Positions 41,065 through 48,584 of a DNA stretch of 64,000 nt are shown piece by piece; positions within the stretch are counted from its first letter, which is position 1, and each line of letters begins with the position of its first letter. The position numbers and the translations under genes were made by a program. Below the pieces are notes generated by a model. It did no database searches. It saw nothing but the letters and a program-made list of their open reading frames with translations, and was not told the origin of the DNA. The DNA lies in contig NZ_JAJSAX010000003.1 of the NCBI RefSeq assembly GCF_021261315.1, positions 62,001 through 126,000 on the forward strand, in the 5' to 3' direction. This DNA comes from Epilithonimonas sp. JDS (GTDB taxonomy: Bacteria; Bacteroidota; Bacteroidia; Flavobacteriales; Weeksellaceae).

Positions 41065-42549
41065 TTATAATATTTCTCTAAGATGCTCCTGCCATCTTTC
41101 GTAAGCTTCTAGGTATTGTTCTCTTTTTTCCAACTCGGGTTCAATCACTGCAATTTTTTCAAGCGAAGAAAATGCTTCTTTCGAATCTTCATAAAATCCG
41201 ATTCCCATTCCTGCTGCCCTTGCAGCGCCTATTGCTCCATCTGTATCGTAAAGCTCAATAACGGCGTTGCTGACACTCGCAAGTGACTGGCGGAATATTG
41301 AACTTAAAAACATATTGGCATTGCCTGCACGAATAACATTGATATCCATTCCCATATCTCTCATAATATTCATCCCATATTCATAAGAAAATACGATGGC
41401 TTCCTGAGCGGCACGAAGAATATCACCTTTTGAATGAATATTGAAATTGATCCCGTGAATAGAACATCTGGTATCTTTGTTTTCCAGAACTCTTTCAGCA
41501 CCATTTCCGAATGGTATGATACTTAATCCTTTTGAGCCAATTGGAGAAAGTGATGCAAGCTCATTCATATCACCATAGGAGGATAATGATGTTGCAAAGT
41601 TGTGCTTCAGCCAGGAATTAAGAATCCCTGTTCCATTGATGCAAAGTAAAACACCCAATCTCATCTTCTCTTCTGAATGATTGACATGAGCGAAAGTATT
41701 GACCCGGGAAAGTTTATCATAATCTATCTTATCCAGAACACCGTAGACAACGCCCGATGTACCTGCTGTAGAAGCAATCTCACCGGGATTAAATACGTTA
41801 AGTGATAATGCATTATTGGGTTGGTCACCGGCTCTGTAAGAAATTGGTGTTCCTTCTTTTAATCCCAATTCCTCAGCTGCTGCAGAAGATACTGCTGATT
41901 GGATACCAAAAGTCGGGACAATTTCAGGAAAAAAGCTTTTTGGAATTCCGTAGTAATTGATAATATCTTCTGAAATGCAGTTATTTTTAAAATCCCAGAA
42001 AATACCTTCAGAAAGTCCTTCAACTGTTATTCCTATTTCTCCGGAAAGCTTCATTGCGATATAATCTCCCGGAAGCATTATCTTATGAATTTTATTGAAA
42101 ATATCCGGTTCATTTTCTTTGACCCAAGCTAATTTTGAAGCTGTAAAATTACCAGGAGAATTCAGTAACTGGGAAAGGCATTTTTCCTCCCCAATTTCTT
42201 TGAATGCTTTCTCACCATAAGGAACAGCACGGCTGTCACACCAAATAATAGACGGACGAAGAACGTTTTGATCTTTATCAACTAAAATCAATCCGTGCAT
42301 CTGCCAAGTGATACCGATCCCTTTGATATCCTCTGCATCTATACCGGCGTGGGACATTACCGATTGATGTGCCAGTTTCAGATTGGTCCACCAGTCAGAT
42401 GGATTCTGCTCTGCCCAACCGGGATTGATCGCCGTAATTTTCATCTCTTTTTTCGGAGAAAAATCAGAAGCCACAACCTTTCCATTAGAAGCCTCTATGA
42501 GGCAAACTTTTACAGATGAACTGCCGATATCGTATCCTAGTAAATACAT
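41065..42549 (-). CDS. xylB: xylulokinase
   Basis: 494 residues, FGGY kinase with two actin-like lobes. N-terminal LLGYDIGSSSVKVCL binds phosphate; GITWQMHGLILVD and WCDSRAVPYG shape the sugar site. RAGDQPNNALSLNV carries the catalytic Asp and TAGTSGVVYGV the ATP loop. It phosphorylates D-xylulose. It begins 18 bp after the Nudix regulator gene, so the two are surely co-transcribed. Confidence 0.95.
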   Translation of the reverse strand: MYLLGYDIGSSSVKVCLIEASNGKVVASDFSPKKEMKITAINPGWAEQNPSDWWTNLKLAHQSVMSHAGIDAEDIKGIGITWQMHGLILVDKDQNVLRPSIIWCDSRAVPYGEKAFKEIGEEKCLSQLLNSPGNFTASKLAWVKENEPDIFNKIHKIMLPGDYIAMKLSGEIGITVEGLSEGIFWDFKNNCISEDIINYYGIPKSFFPEIVPTFGIQSAVSSAAAEELGLKEGTPISYRAGDQPNNALSLNVFNPGEIASTAGTSGVVYGVLDKIDYDKLSRVNTFAHVNHSEEKMRLGVLLCINGTGILNSWLKHNFATSLSSYGDMNELASLSPIGSKGLSIIPFGNGAERVLENKDTRCSIHGINFNIHSKGDILRAAQEAIVFSYEYGMNIMRDMGMDINVIRAGNANMFLSSIFRQSLASVSNAVIELYDTDGAIGAARAAGMGIGFYEDSKEAFSSLEKIAVIEPELEKREQYLEAYERWQEHLREIL

Positions 42550-42567
42550 ATTATTAAGAAGCTTATT

Positions 42568-43293
42568 TTATTTAATTAATTTGTTTTGAGTCTTTTTATA
42601 GATCTTAGCGTCAAACCTGTAATATCTGGCTGCACGATGCGAGACATTAGTTTCGATCTCGTCTAATTGAATGATATAACTGAATGATGAGATCTTCTTA
42701 TGAAAATTTTTAATATCAATTTTCTTTTCACTTAAAGCATTATAAAGTTGATACAGTTGTCTGATTGTAAACTTTTTTGGAAGAAGCACAAAAATGATAG
42801 AAAAGTCAGAATCGATCCATTTTTTAATTTCCATCAATGACTCTTCAATAATTTTATTATGATCAAATGGTAATCTTGGAAGTCGATCTATTGGATGCCA
42901 GTCAACAGTGTCGTATTTTGAACTATCGATCTTATGATCGATTCGGCATAATGAAAGATAGGCTACTGTAATAATTCTGTCAATATTATGCTTGTACTCT
43001 TTTCCCATCCATTTTATATCATTTTGATTACTTGCACGGTTAGGATCTGCGAAACATCTGAATTGCTTTAAAACCATCTTTTTTATACCGGTAAGTTCAA
43101 ACAAAACTCTATTTGCAGCATCGTCTACATCTTCGTCACTGAAAATCAAACTGCCTGGCAATTTTTTCTGCTGCTCGAGTGGAATATCATCCACGTGGCG
43201 TTGAACCAGAAGAATATTAAGTTTATTCTCATGGTCAAAACCAAAAACAACACAATCAACAGATAAATAAGTATGGACGAAAGTTGGATTCAT
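42568..43293 (-). CDS. Nudix-domain transcriptional regulator (NrtR/AraR-like), probable xylose/xylan regulator
   Basis: 241 residues. N-terminal Nudix-like domain (about 8-150) followed by a winged-helix domain (about 155-235; FTIRQLYQLYNALSEKKID as the likely helix-turn-helix). The Nudix box has lost its catalytic pattern: the usual REUxEExG is NRVLFELTG. This fits the NrtR-type regulators in which the Nudix domain senses a ligand; AraR of Bacteroides is such a protein. No hybrid two-component, ECF or AraC regulator is seen in the locus, so this gene is the best candidate for its control. The effector could be xylose, xylulose or a phosphate ester; that is inference. Confidence 0.87.
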   Translation of the reverse strand: MNPTFVHTYLSVDCVVFGFDHENKLNILLVQRHVDDIPLEQQKKLPGSLIFSDEDVDDAANRVLFELTGIKKMVLKQFRCFADPNRASNQNDIKWMGKEYKHNIDRIITVAYLSLCRIDHKIDSSKYDTVDWHPIDRLPRLPFDHNKIIEESLMEIKKWIDSDFSIIFVLLPKKFTIRQLYQLYNALSEKKIDIKNFHKKISSFSYIIQLDEIETNVSHRAARYYRFDAKIYKKTQNKLIK

Positions 43294-43298
43294 TTGAC

Positions 43299-43328
43299 TG
43301 TTAACATTTACGTAACATCACAAATATA
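43299..43328 (-). promoter_or_regulatory. promoter -7 box and TGTTA-N9-TAACA inverted repeat of the Nudix-xylB-xylA-susCD operon
   Basis: On the minus strand TATATTTG (43321-43328) matches the Bacteroidota -7 consensus TAnnTTTG and lies 28 bp before the start codon. Just downstream, 43299-43317 carries TGTTA and TAACA separated by 9 bp, covering the expected transcription start. A regulator bound there would block the promoter, suggesting autoregulation. No clear -33 TTTG was found. Confidence 0.5.
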
Positions 43329-43968
43329 AAAATACAATTGATATAAAAAAATAAATTTTAAATTACTTACTATATATCAATAATTTACATATCTATTTAT
43401 TATGATAAGTTGATATTATATATATGATAAGCTTATCGTATATATAATGATCAGTATCATTACTAAACGCTTTACATATAGTACTGGTTTGTATAACATT
43501 TTAAAATATTTATAACATTATTTATTATAAATTATGATAAGAAAAATTTAAAATTCACCACATTTTTTTTCAAAAAATTTCAAAAATAGACTCTTTTCAA
43601 TTAAAAAATGTGTTTTTTACACTTAATAATTTGTCAGAATATTGAAGTAAAATACCAAATTGATCAATTGGATTTTTAAAAAGTTAATTTTTGTTTATTT
43701 AAAACTGTCTACTTCGCATTTAAATTTTAATTTATTTGAGTTAAAATCTTGCAATAATTTGAAAAATTCTGATAATCTATGTGCTTTTTCAAGTGTATCT
43801 AATACTATTATTCGGGTGTAAGTCTGTAAACGTCAAATTTTTGAATACCTTCTTGTTTGTATAATACTGCATTATTAAGTATCTTTAAGTAATATGACTG
43901 ATTTTTAAGTCGTCATACAATTATCTATTATTTAGAAAAACTTGAACTAAGGCTAAATATTAAATTAG
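43329..43968. promoter_or_regulatory. AT-rich upstream region of the Nudix regulator with clustered TTATGATAAG motifs
   Basis: This 640-bp stretch has no gene. It holds TTATGATAAG at 43400-43409 and at 43532-43541, and a perfect 12-bp palindrome GATAAGCTTATC at 43426-43437 that can be read as two inverted half-sites. The same word is found twice upstream of GH30, at the other end of the locus. The long spacing also leaves room for a second promoter. Nothing else is recognised. Confidence 0.45.
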
Positions 43969-44001
43969 AAAGAGACTGCTCTTTTAGGAACAGTCTCTTT
44001 A
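43969..44001 (-). terminator. stem-loop after the T9SS pseudogene
   Basis: 10-bp stem 43969-43978 with 43992-44001 (AAAGAGACTG). On the minus strand it is followed by CTAATTTAAT, so the T-tract is weak. It sits 20 bp past the original stop codon (44021-44023) of the decayed gene and was probably its terminator. Confidence 0.6.
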
Positions 44002-44020
44002 ATTAGCTAAAACAAATAAT

Positions 44021-45122
44021 TATTTTTTAAAAATTTTAAAGGACTTACTTTCTCCTGAAATTTTAGCGGTTAGTATATGTTCCAGAAGTAAAATTTGATA
44101 AATTAATATCAGCTTCTTTACGGTTTATAATTTTTGAAAAAACTTTTTTTCCTGACATATCATAGACAACAACATTTTCAATTTCCTTGAAATAAGAACG
44201 CTTTAAGATATCTTTTACGGGATTCGGGTAGAATGAGATCTGTTTTTGAGAAACCTCTTTTGAATTAAGAATCTTATTAATTTTTACATTAAATACGCAG
44301 GTATCAATCACAGCGCCCTCATATATCAGATTATGTATAACAACAGTATTACCGTCCGGCAAAGCAGCACCAGACTCTAGACCTTGAATCAAAACAACTT
44401 GTGTTGATGGTGTTTCACAAACATAACTTACTATGAATACACCATCAGAACCTTCTTCAGGCGTCCAATCTGTTCCATTTCCGGTTGTAAATGCCGTAGT
44501 TCCGTTTGATAAGGAAACTTTGTCTCCCAATAGATTAATGATCCTTGCATGTTAATAGCTACCCAATATTTTCCAGAAGTCAACTCTAATGTTTGAGGCA
44601 ACTTTATTATTGTTTCGTAAACTGTACCACCAACAGTACTGCCTATCACGTTTTGTGCCTCAATCGTAGGAGTGGTATAATTTATAATCAAATCTCCCGG
44701 CTTACCATTATTGTCTTTGTAGAAAGCAACAGTTGCTCCATAAGAAAATCTGATAAGATGCGGAATGATTTTGTCTATTTTAAGTGTTTTTCCTGCTGGT
44801 ATAACAAAATCATTCGCAACAGTATTAACGTTTGAAGCCGACATCCAGCTTTCAAAATTATTCCCCAGATAATCTATACCACAACTTTAAGAACTCTGAG
44901 GACTGCAATTGAAAGGCAGGTTGTAATTTACTATTGCTGTATCTCCCCCAGGCGTTGTATTTGCAAGGATATCAGATGGACAAGTAAAATTACATCCGGG
45001 ATACCAGAAATATTCAAAGTATAATCTTCTGCTTGTCCTGAATTATAATAATATCCTGAGGCACCTGTTGGCCAAAACATAGAATATTCAGTAGCTGGAA
45101 GCAATCTAGGAAAAAACGACAC
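44021..45122 (-). pseudogene. decayed T9SS-exported GEVED/HYR-like surface protein
   Basis: Pieces of one secreted protein can be read in shifting minus-strand frames. From 45122 a GEVED end (SGQAEDYTLNISG) runs to about 45001, where the frame shifts. Then follows an HYR-like part (CPSDILANTTPGGDTAIVN), interrupted by an in-frame TAA at 44887-44889. Next come SCGIDYLGNNFESW and a beta-rich domain, a frameshift near 44535, and a sorting domain (SFYPNPVKDI). A last one-base shift near 44071 displaces the intact tail AKISGESKSFKIFKK. The N-terminus is missing; it stops where the pirin remnant begins. Four independent lesions make sequencing error an unlikely full explanation. Confidence 0.85.
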
Positions 45123-45126
45123 CGGA

Positions 45127-45752
45127 TTTTTGACTATCGGCAGAATTGACCACGCCTTATTTAAACCTCCCGGTTTGGTGCCGATGCATCCGCATGAGGA
45201 TGATGAGATTTTTTCCTATATCCGTTCGGGGAAGATGGTTCACCTCGACAGCACGGGTAAAAAATAACATCTGAACAATTCTTATATGATGCTGATGAAT
45301 GCAGAAGTGGAGTTTCACACGAAGAAAATGCCGTGAAAGATGTAGAAATGCTTCAAATCTTTATGCGGCCTTCTGAAAATGATTTACCGCCGCAGGTTCA
45401 GTTTCATCAATTTGAAACTATTTTTAGTGAAAATAGCTGGAGATTGAGTGCCGGAAATATAACTGATTCGCCATTGAAATTAAGAGTGGAAACCAATATT
45501 TTCGACATCAGACTGCAAAAAGATAACATTGTGGAAATTCCGGAATGGAATGAAGAATTTATCAATTTTATTTACTGTTTTAACGGAGACATTAAAATCG
45601 GAAATGAGAACGTTTCAAAAGGCGACAGTGTGATTCTCAAAGAAAATTTAACTCTTGAAGCAATTACAGAAAGTGATCTGGACTTGTTTCAGATAAAAAA
45701 AGACGCTAAATACAGCGAAACGAGAATGTTCAGCGGGAATAAATTCCATTAA
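45127..45752 (+). pseudogene. 5'-truncated, frameshifted pirin-family protein
   Basis: Plus-strand homology begins abruptly at FLTIGRIDHALFKPPGLVP (45127), then MHPHEDDEIFSYIRSGKM with the pirin metal-binding His pattern. An in-frame TAA follows at 45265-45267 (after DSTGKK), then NNSYMMLMNAEVEFH and a frameshift at about 45330. From the GTG at 45333 a clean frame runs to the stop at 45752 (DVEMLQIFMRPSENDLPPQVQFH and a C-terminal cupin half). The N-terminal 40 or so residues are absent. The 139-codon tail might still be translated but lacks the first cupin. Pirin-like proteins are cupins, some with quercetinase activity. Confidence 0.8.
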
Positions 45753-45772
45753 TCATTCAATCATATAAGGAT

Positions 45773-45800
45773 AAAAGCCTTTGAAATTTAAAAGGCTTTT
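45773..45800 (+). terminator. intrinsic terminator after the pirin remnant
   Basis: 8-bp stem (AAAAGCCT at 45773-45780 with AGGCTTTT at 45793-45800) with a T-rich 3' arm, 20 bp past the stop at 45752. Confidence 0.65.
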
Positions 45801-45814
45801 CTGTTGTGCTTGTA

Positions 45815-46038
45815 AATGTGATGTTTTTAAGCTTCTTCCTAATCAATTAAGTCTCCAAGCATAAGGCTTATCAACTTACCTCAAGTGCTTTATCATTTTA
45901 TTAGGTCCGGATCAATTCTTTGTTGCGCTAGAAATTTTCTCTTGATAAATTTTCTTACAACCCGCTTTTTCTAAAAGCTTCAATTTGTAAATCTAAATTC
46001 TGATTTTTGGTCGAAACCCTTGCATATCCTATTTTCAT
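45815..46038 (-). pseudogene. relic of a serine recombinase (resolvase/invertase N-terminal domain)
   Basis: From an ATG at 46036-46038 the minus strand reads MKIGYARVSTKNQNLDLQIE, the hallmark start of the resolvase/invertase family with the nucleophile Ser in ARVST. A frameshift occurs at KKAGC-like sequence near 45970, then CKKIYQEKISSATKN in another frame. Further stops and shifts follow, with recognisable KMIKHLR, WRL and LGRSLKTS. The DNA-binding domain is gone. This is the only trace of mobile-element machinery in the window. Confidence 0.8.
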
Positions 46039-46640
46039 ACTTGTTACATTAAACTCAAACTTTGAAAATTTATGAAACTTTGTTTAATGATACGAGATTT
46101 TAAGAAAGTAAATTAGAAATACAAATTTAGAAATTTCCATATAAAAATCTCAAAATACTACTGAATCCCAAAATGAAGATGAGTATAAAAATTACATTGC
46201 ACAATTTTTTAAAATCCTTTCCGGATCTATTACAAAATCTGTGCTTAATTCTTAATTTGATCAATAGACAAATGAACCCAATTGGTCAATAGACATACGA
46301 AGCCAACTAAGAACATGCTATCCCAAATCTGATTATTTTTAAATATTTAAAGGCAAATCACCAACGACTCTAACCATAAATATTTAACAAACTGTGCTAG
46401 TCATTCTTGTAATTTGAATCAAATAACTTAAATCACAAGTAAAATGTTTGTAGAAGATCCTACATATTATTTAGTTCTACAATTCTTTCCAAATCTTCCA
46501 CTAAATTATTCGATGTCTCTTCGGTTATGGGTCCAAGATCGAAAATTGACTTATTAGATATATTTATTTAAGACTATGAGATCAAATTGTATCAGATCAC
46601 TATAATTATGAAATCACAGCCCCCTACTTAGCCCCCTATA
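46039..46640. other. gene-free decayed stretch with a 24-bp tandem repeat
   Basis: No intact gene. At 46257-46280 and 46282-46305 two 24-bp units (TTGATCAATAGACAAATGAA and its partner) agree at 20 of 24 positions. On the minus strand 46460-46568 is an open stretch with protein-like composition (FDLGPITEETSNNLVEDLER) but no start codon, perhaps the tail of another lost gene. The plus strand has a 41-codon frame near 46170-46295 without recognisable features. Confidence 0.4.
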
Positions 46641-46678
46641 AAAAATAAACCCTTGAATAATAGTATTTTCAAGGGTTT
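46640..46678 (-). terminator. intrinsic terminator after the tRNA gene
   Basis: 10-bp stem 46647-46656 with 46669-46678 (AAACCCTTGA). On the minus strand it is followed by TTTATTTTTTATA. It lies a few bases past the tRNA 3' end and probably ends an mce-tRNA transcript. Confidence 0.85.
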
Positions 46679-46683
46679 TATTG

Positions 46684-46757
46684 TGGTCCCACCTGGGCTC
46701 GAACCAGGGACAACCTGATTATGAGTCAGGGACTCTAACCAACTGAGCTATAGGACC
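46684..46757 (-). tRNA. tRNA with CAU anticodon (elongator Met or lysidine-modified Ile)
   Basis: Full cloverleaf on the minus strand: 7-bp acceptor stem (GGTCCTA with TGGGACC), D-arm with AGTTGGTTA loop, 5-bp anticodon stem CCTGA/TCAGG with loop CTCATAA, T-arm CCTGG-TTCGAGC-CCAGG and discriminator A. CCA is not encoded. The anticodon is CAU. It is not the initiator, since there is no run of three G:C pairs flanking the anticodon loop. Choosing between Met and Ile2 needs comparison with the other CAU tRNAs of the genome. Confidence 0.93.
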
Positions 46758-46820
46758 TCGTAAATTTGGTTAAATTTTGTGTTTGCAAAAATAGCAAAAT
46801 TTCTTTATCTACAAAACGTT

Positions 46821-47219
46821 TTAGGGTTTTTCTTGACACAATTCTATCAAGACACCGTTAGTCGATTTTGGGTGAAGGAAGACAACTAATTTGTTATCAG
46901 CACCTTGTTTCGGTTCTTCGGAGATGAAAATGAAGCCTTCTTTTTTTAATCTTTCTATCTCGGTCTGGATATTTTCTACACCGAAGGCAATATGATGGAT
47001 TCCTTCTCCTTTTTTGTCGAGGAATTTGGCGATTGGACTTCCGGGGTTTGAAGCTTCCAGAAGTTCTATTTTGCTTTCGCCAAGTTCGTAAAAAGAGGTG
47101 GTAACGCCTTCTCTTTCTACAGATTCCTGTTTGTAATTTGATTTTCCCAAAAGTCGGGCAAACAAATCATCTGAATCTGAAAGAAATTTCACAGCGATGC
47201 CGAGGTGTTCTATTTTCAT
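46821..47219 (-). CDS. mce: methylmalonyl-CoA epimerase
   Basis: 132 residues, two glyoxalase-fold halves. MKIEHLGIAV begins with the first metal His; GIHHIAFGVENI carries the second; the C-terminal half ends in HPKSTNGVLIEL with the Glu ligand. It interconverts the R and S forms of methylmalonyl-CoA in propionate and branched-chain metabolism. Cytoplasmic. It is followed by a tRNA in the same direction. A 237-bp gap separates it from tpiA and holds a repeat and the tpiA terminator. Confidence 0.93.
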   Translation of the reverse strand: MKIEHLGIAVKFLSDSDDLFARLLGKSNYKQESVEREGVTTSFYELGESKIELLEASNPGSPIAKFLDKKGEGIHHIAFGVENIQTEIERLKKEGFIFISEEPKQGADNKLVVFLHPKSTNGVLIELCQEKP

Positions 47220-47278
47220 TGTAAATTGGTAAAATAATTATCAATAAATTTTGACAAAATATGTTTGGATGACAAAAC

Positions 47279-47386
47279 CCCTAGCCCCGATAGTAGTGGA
47301 AATCCTTTTTTGCTTTGACTTCCCTTTCTTTCGGATGACCAAATGTGGTGCAAAAAAGATTGCAACGGATAGCGGGATTAAGCTCC
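47279..47386. repeat. dispersed imperfect-palindrome intergenic repeat, copy 2
   Basis: Left arm AGCCCCGATAGTAGTGGAAA then CCTTTTTTGC; right arm GCAAAAAAGATTGCAACGG then ATAGCGGGATTAAGCTCC. The arms are roughly complementary around a variable centre. The layout matches the element at 6398-6484. It starts right after the tpiA terminator. Confidence 0.65.
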
Positions 47387-47447
47387 AAAAAAAACTTTGT
47401 CAAATCGGATAAACTTTGGCTACGCCGAATCTTCGATTTGACAAAGT
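47386..47447 (-). terminator. intrinsic terminator of the tpiA operon
   Basis: 14-bp perfect stem 47394-47407 with 47434-47447 (ACTTTGTCAAATCG). On the minus strand it is followed by eight T (47386-47393). It begins 10 bp after the tpiA stop codon. Confidence 0.93.
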
Positions 47448-47456
47448 AAATTTTAT

Positions 47457-48218
47457 TTATGAATTGAATCCTTCTATGATTTTTGTGAAATCTTCGATTT
47501 TTAGCGCGGCGCCTCCAATCAAACCGCCGTCCACGTCGGGTTGGGAGAAGATTTCTTTGGCGTTGTCTGGCTTCACACTTCCGCCGTAAAGGATGGAAAC
47601 TTCGTCCGCAACTTCTTTTCCGTATTTGTCAGCAATCAGGCTTCTGATGTAGGCGTGGACTTCCTGCGCTTGCTCTGCAGTGGCTGTTTCGCCGGTTCCG
47701 ATGGCCCAAACTGGTTCGTAGGCAATCACAACTTTTTTGATTTCCTCTGCGGACAAAGTGAAAAGTGCGGTTTCGGTCTGGTTTTTCACGACTTCGAAAT
47801 GTCTTCCGGATTTTCTCTCCTCCAGTTTTTCGCCGTTGCAATAGATTGGTGTCAAACCTTTGTCCAAAAGGGCTTTCACTTTTCTGTTCGCGTGGCTGTC
47901 GGTCTCGCCGTGGAACGTTCTTCTCTCGGAGTGCGACACCAAACTTCCGTCTGCATCGATGGATGCCAGCATATCCACAGAAATCTCGCCTGTGTACGCG
48001 CCACTTGCATATTCTGAAACGTCCTGAGCGTACACGCCCACTTCCCCATTTTTGAAAACTTCTTTAGCAGAAGCCAGATACAACGCTGGCGGAGCGATGA
48101 AAACCTCGCAGTTGGTGGTGTTATTTTTTTTGTATTCTAAAAGCTGAGCCATCAATTCTTGTGCTTCAGCGTAGGTTTTGTTCATTTTCCAGTTTCCTGC
48201 AACAATGTTTTTTCTCAT
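47457..48218 (-). CDS. tpiA: triosephosphate isomerase
   Basis: 253 residues. RKNIVAGNWKMNK with the catalytic Lys, SHSERR with the electrophilic His, AYEPVWAIGTG with the catalytic Glu, and the phosphate loops LYGGSVKP and GGLIGGAAL. Glycolytic interconversion of dihydroxyacetone phosphate and glyceraldehyde 3-phosphate; it also serves the triose phosphate made by Eda. Last gene of a four-gene minus-strand operon and followed by a strong terminator. Confidence 0.98.
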   Translation of the reverse strand: MRKNIVAGNWKMNKTYAEAQELMAQLLEYKKNNTTNCEVFIAPPALYLASAKEVFKNGEVGVYAQDVSEYASGAYTGEISVDMLASIDADGSLVSHSERRTFHGETDSHANRKVKALLDKGLTPIYCNGEKLEERKSGRHFEVVKNQTETALFTLSAEEIKKVVIAYEPVWAIGTGETATAEQAQEVHAYIRSLIADKYGKEVADEVSILYGGSVKPDNAKEIFSQPDVDGGLIGGAALKIEDFTKIIEGFNS

Positions 48219-48225
48219 TTTGATA

Positions 48226-48576
48226 TTATTTTAAATTCCAAAGGTTTTTCAGTAGGATGTAAAATTTGTGCTCGTCATCGCTCACTTTGTTGTCCGCTTT
48301 GATGAGGGATTTTGCGAATTGGATGAAGTCTTTTCTTTCTTGCTCGGTAGAATCTTCTTCGAAACATTTGGCGTGGAACTCGAAGTGGTCTTGCCATTGG
48401 TCAGACGTCAGTTGTGCGATGATTTCCAACTCGTCGTCCAAGTTGAGACGAAAAGGAAATTCCTCGGTCATATATTCCTGAACTTTGAGCCCTTCTTCCG
48501 GTTTTATGATTCCATCGACTGCGGACAAAATCATCAATAAGTGATAGCCAGCGATTGGTTTGTTTGATTTTCTCAT
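48226..48576 (-). CDS. TerB-like domain protein
   Basis: 116 residues, all-helical, acidic. The pattern (LLMILSAVDGIIKPEEGLKV, then DFIQFAKSLIKADNKVSDDE) resembles the TerB/DjlA-N fold in which helices carry acidic metal-binding residues at helix ends. No signal peptide, so cytoplasmic. Function unknown. It sits 7 bp upstream of tpiA and 8 bp after the DoxX-like gene, an arrangement that I believe is shared by related flavobacteria. Confidence 0.7.
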   Translation of the reverse strand: MRKSNKPIAGYHLLMILSAVDGIIKPEEGLKVQEYMTEEFPFRLNLDDELEIIAQLTSDQWQDHFEFHAKCFEEDSTEQERKDFIQFAKSLIKADNKVSDDEHKFYILLKNLWNLK

Positions 48577-48584
48577 TATATAAA

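Noticed and set aside
44021-45122. Programmed frameshifting in the T9SS protein gene
   Set aside because: There are several shifts plus an in-frame stop and a missing start, and no slippery heptamer at the shift sites. Decay is simpler.
45815-46038. Active invertase controlling phase variation of a surface gene
   Set aside because: The recombinase is broken in several places and no pair of invertible-segment repeats flanks susC or the T9SS genes.
46460-46568. Small minus-strand protein with FDLGPITEETSNNLVEDLER
   Set aside because: No ATG, GTG or TTG start at the head of the frame and a stop just upstream; kept only as a possible gene remnant.
47541-48017. 158-codon plus-strand open frame
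   Set aside because: Antisense to tpiA; explained by codon use of the real gene.
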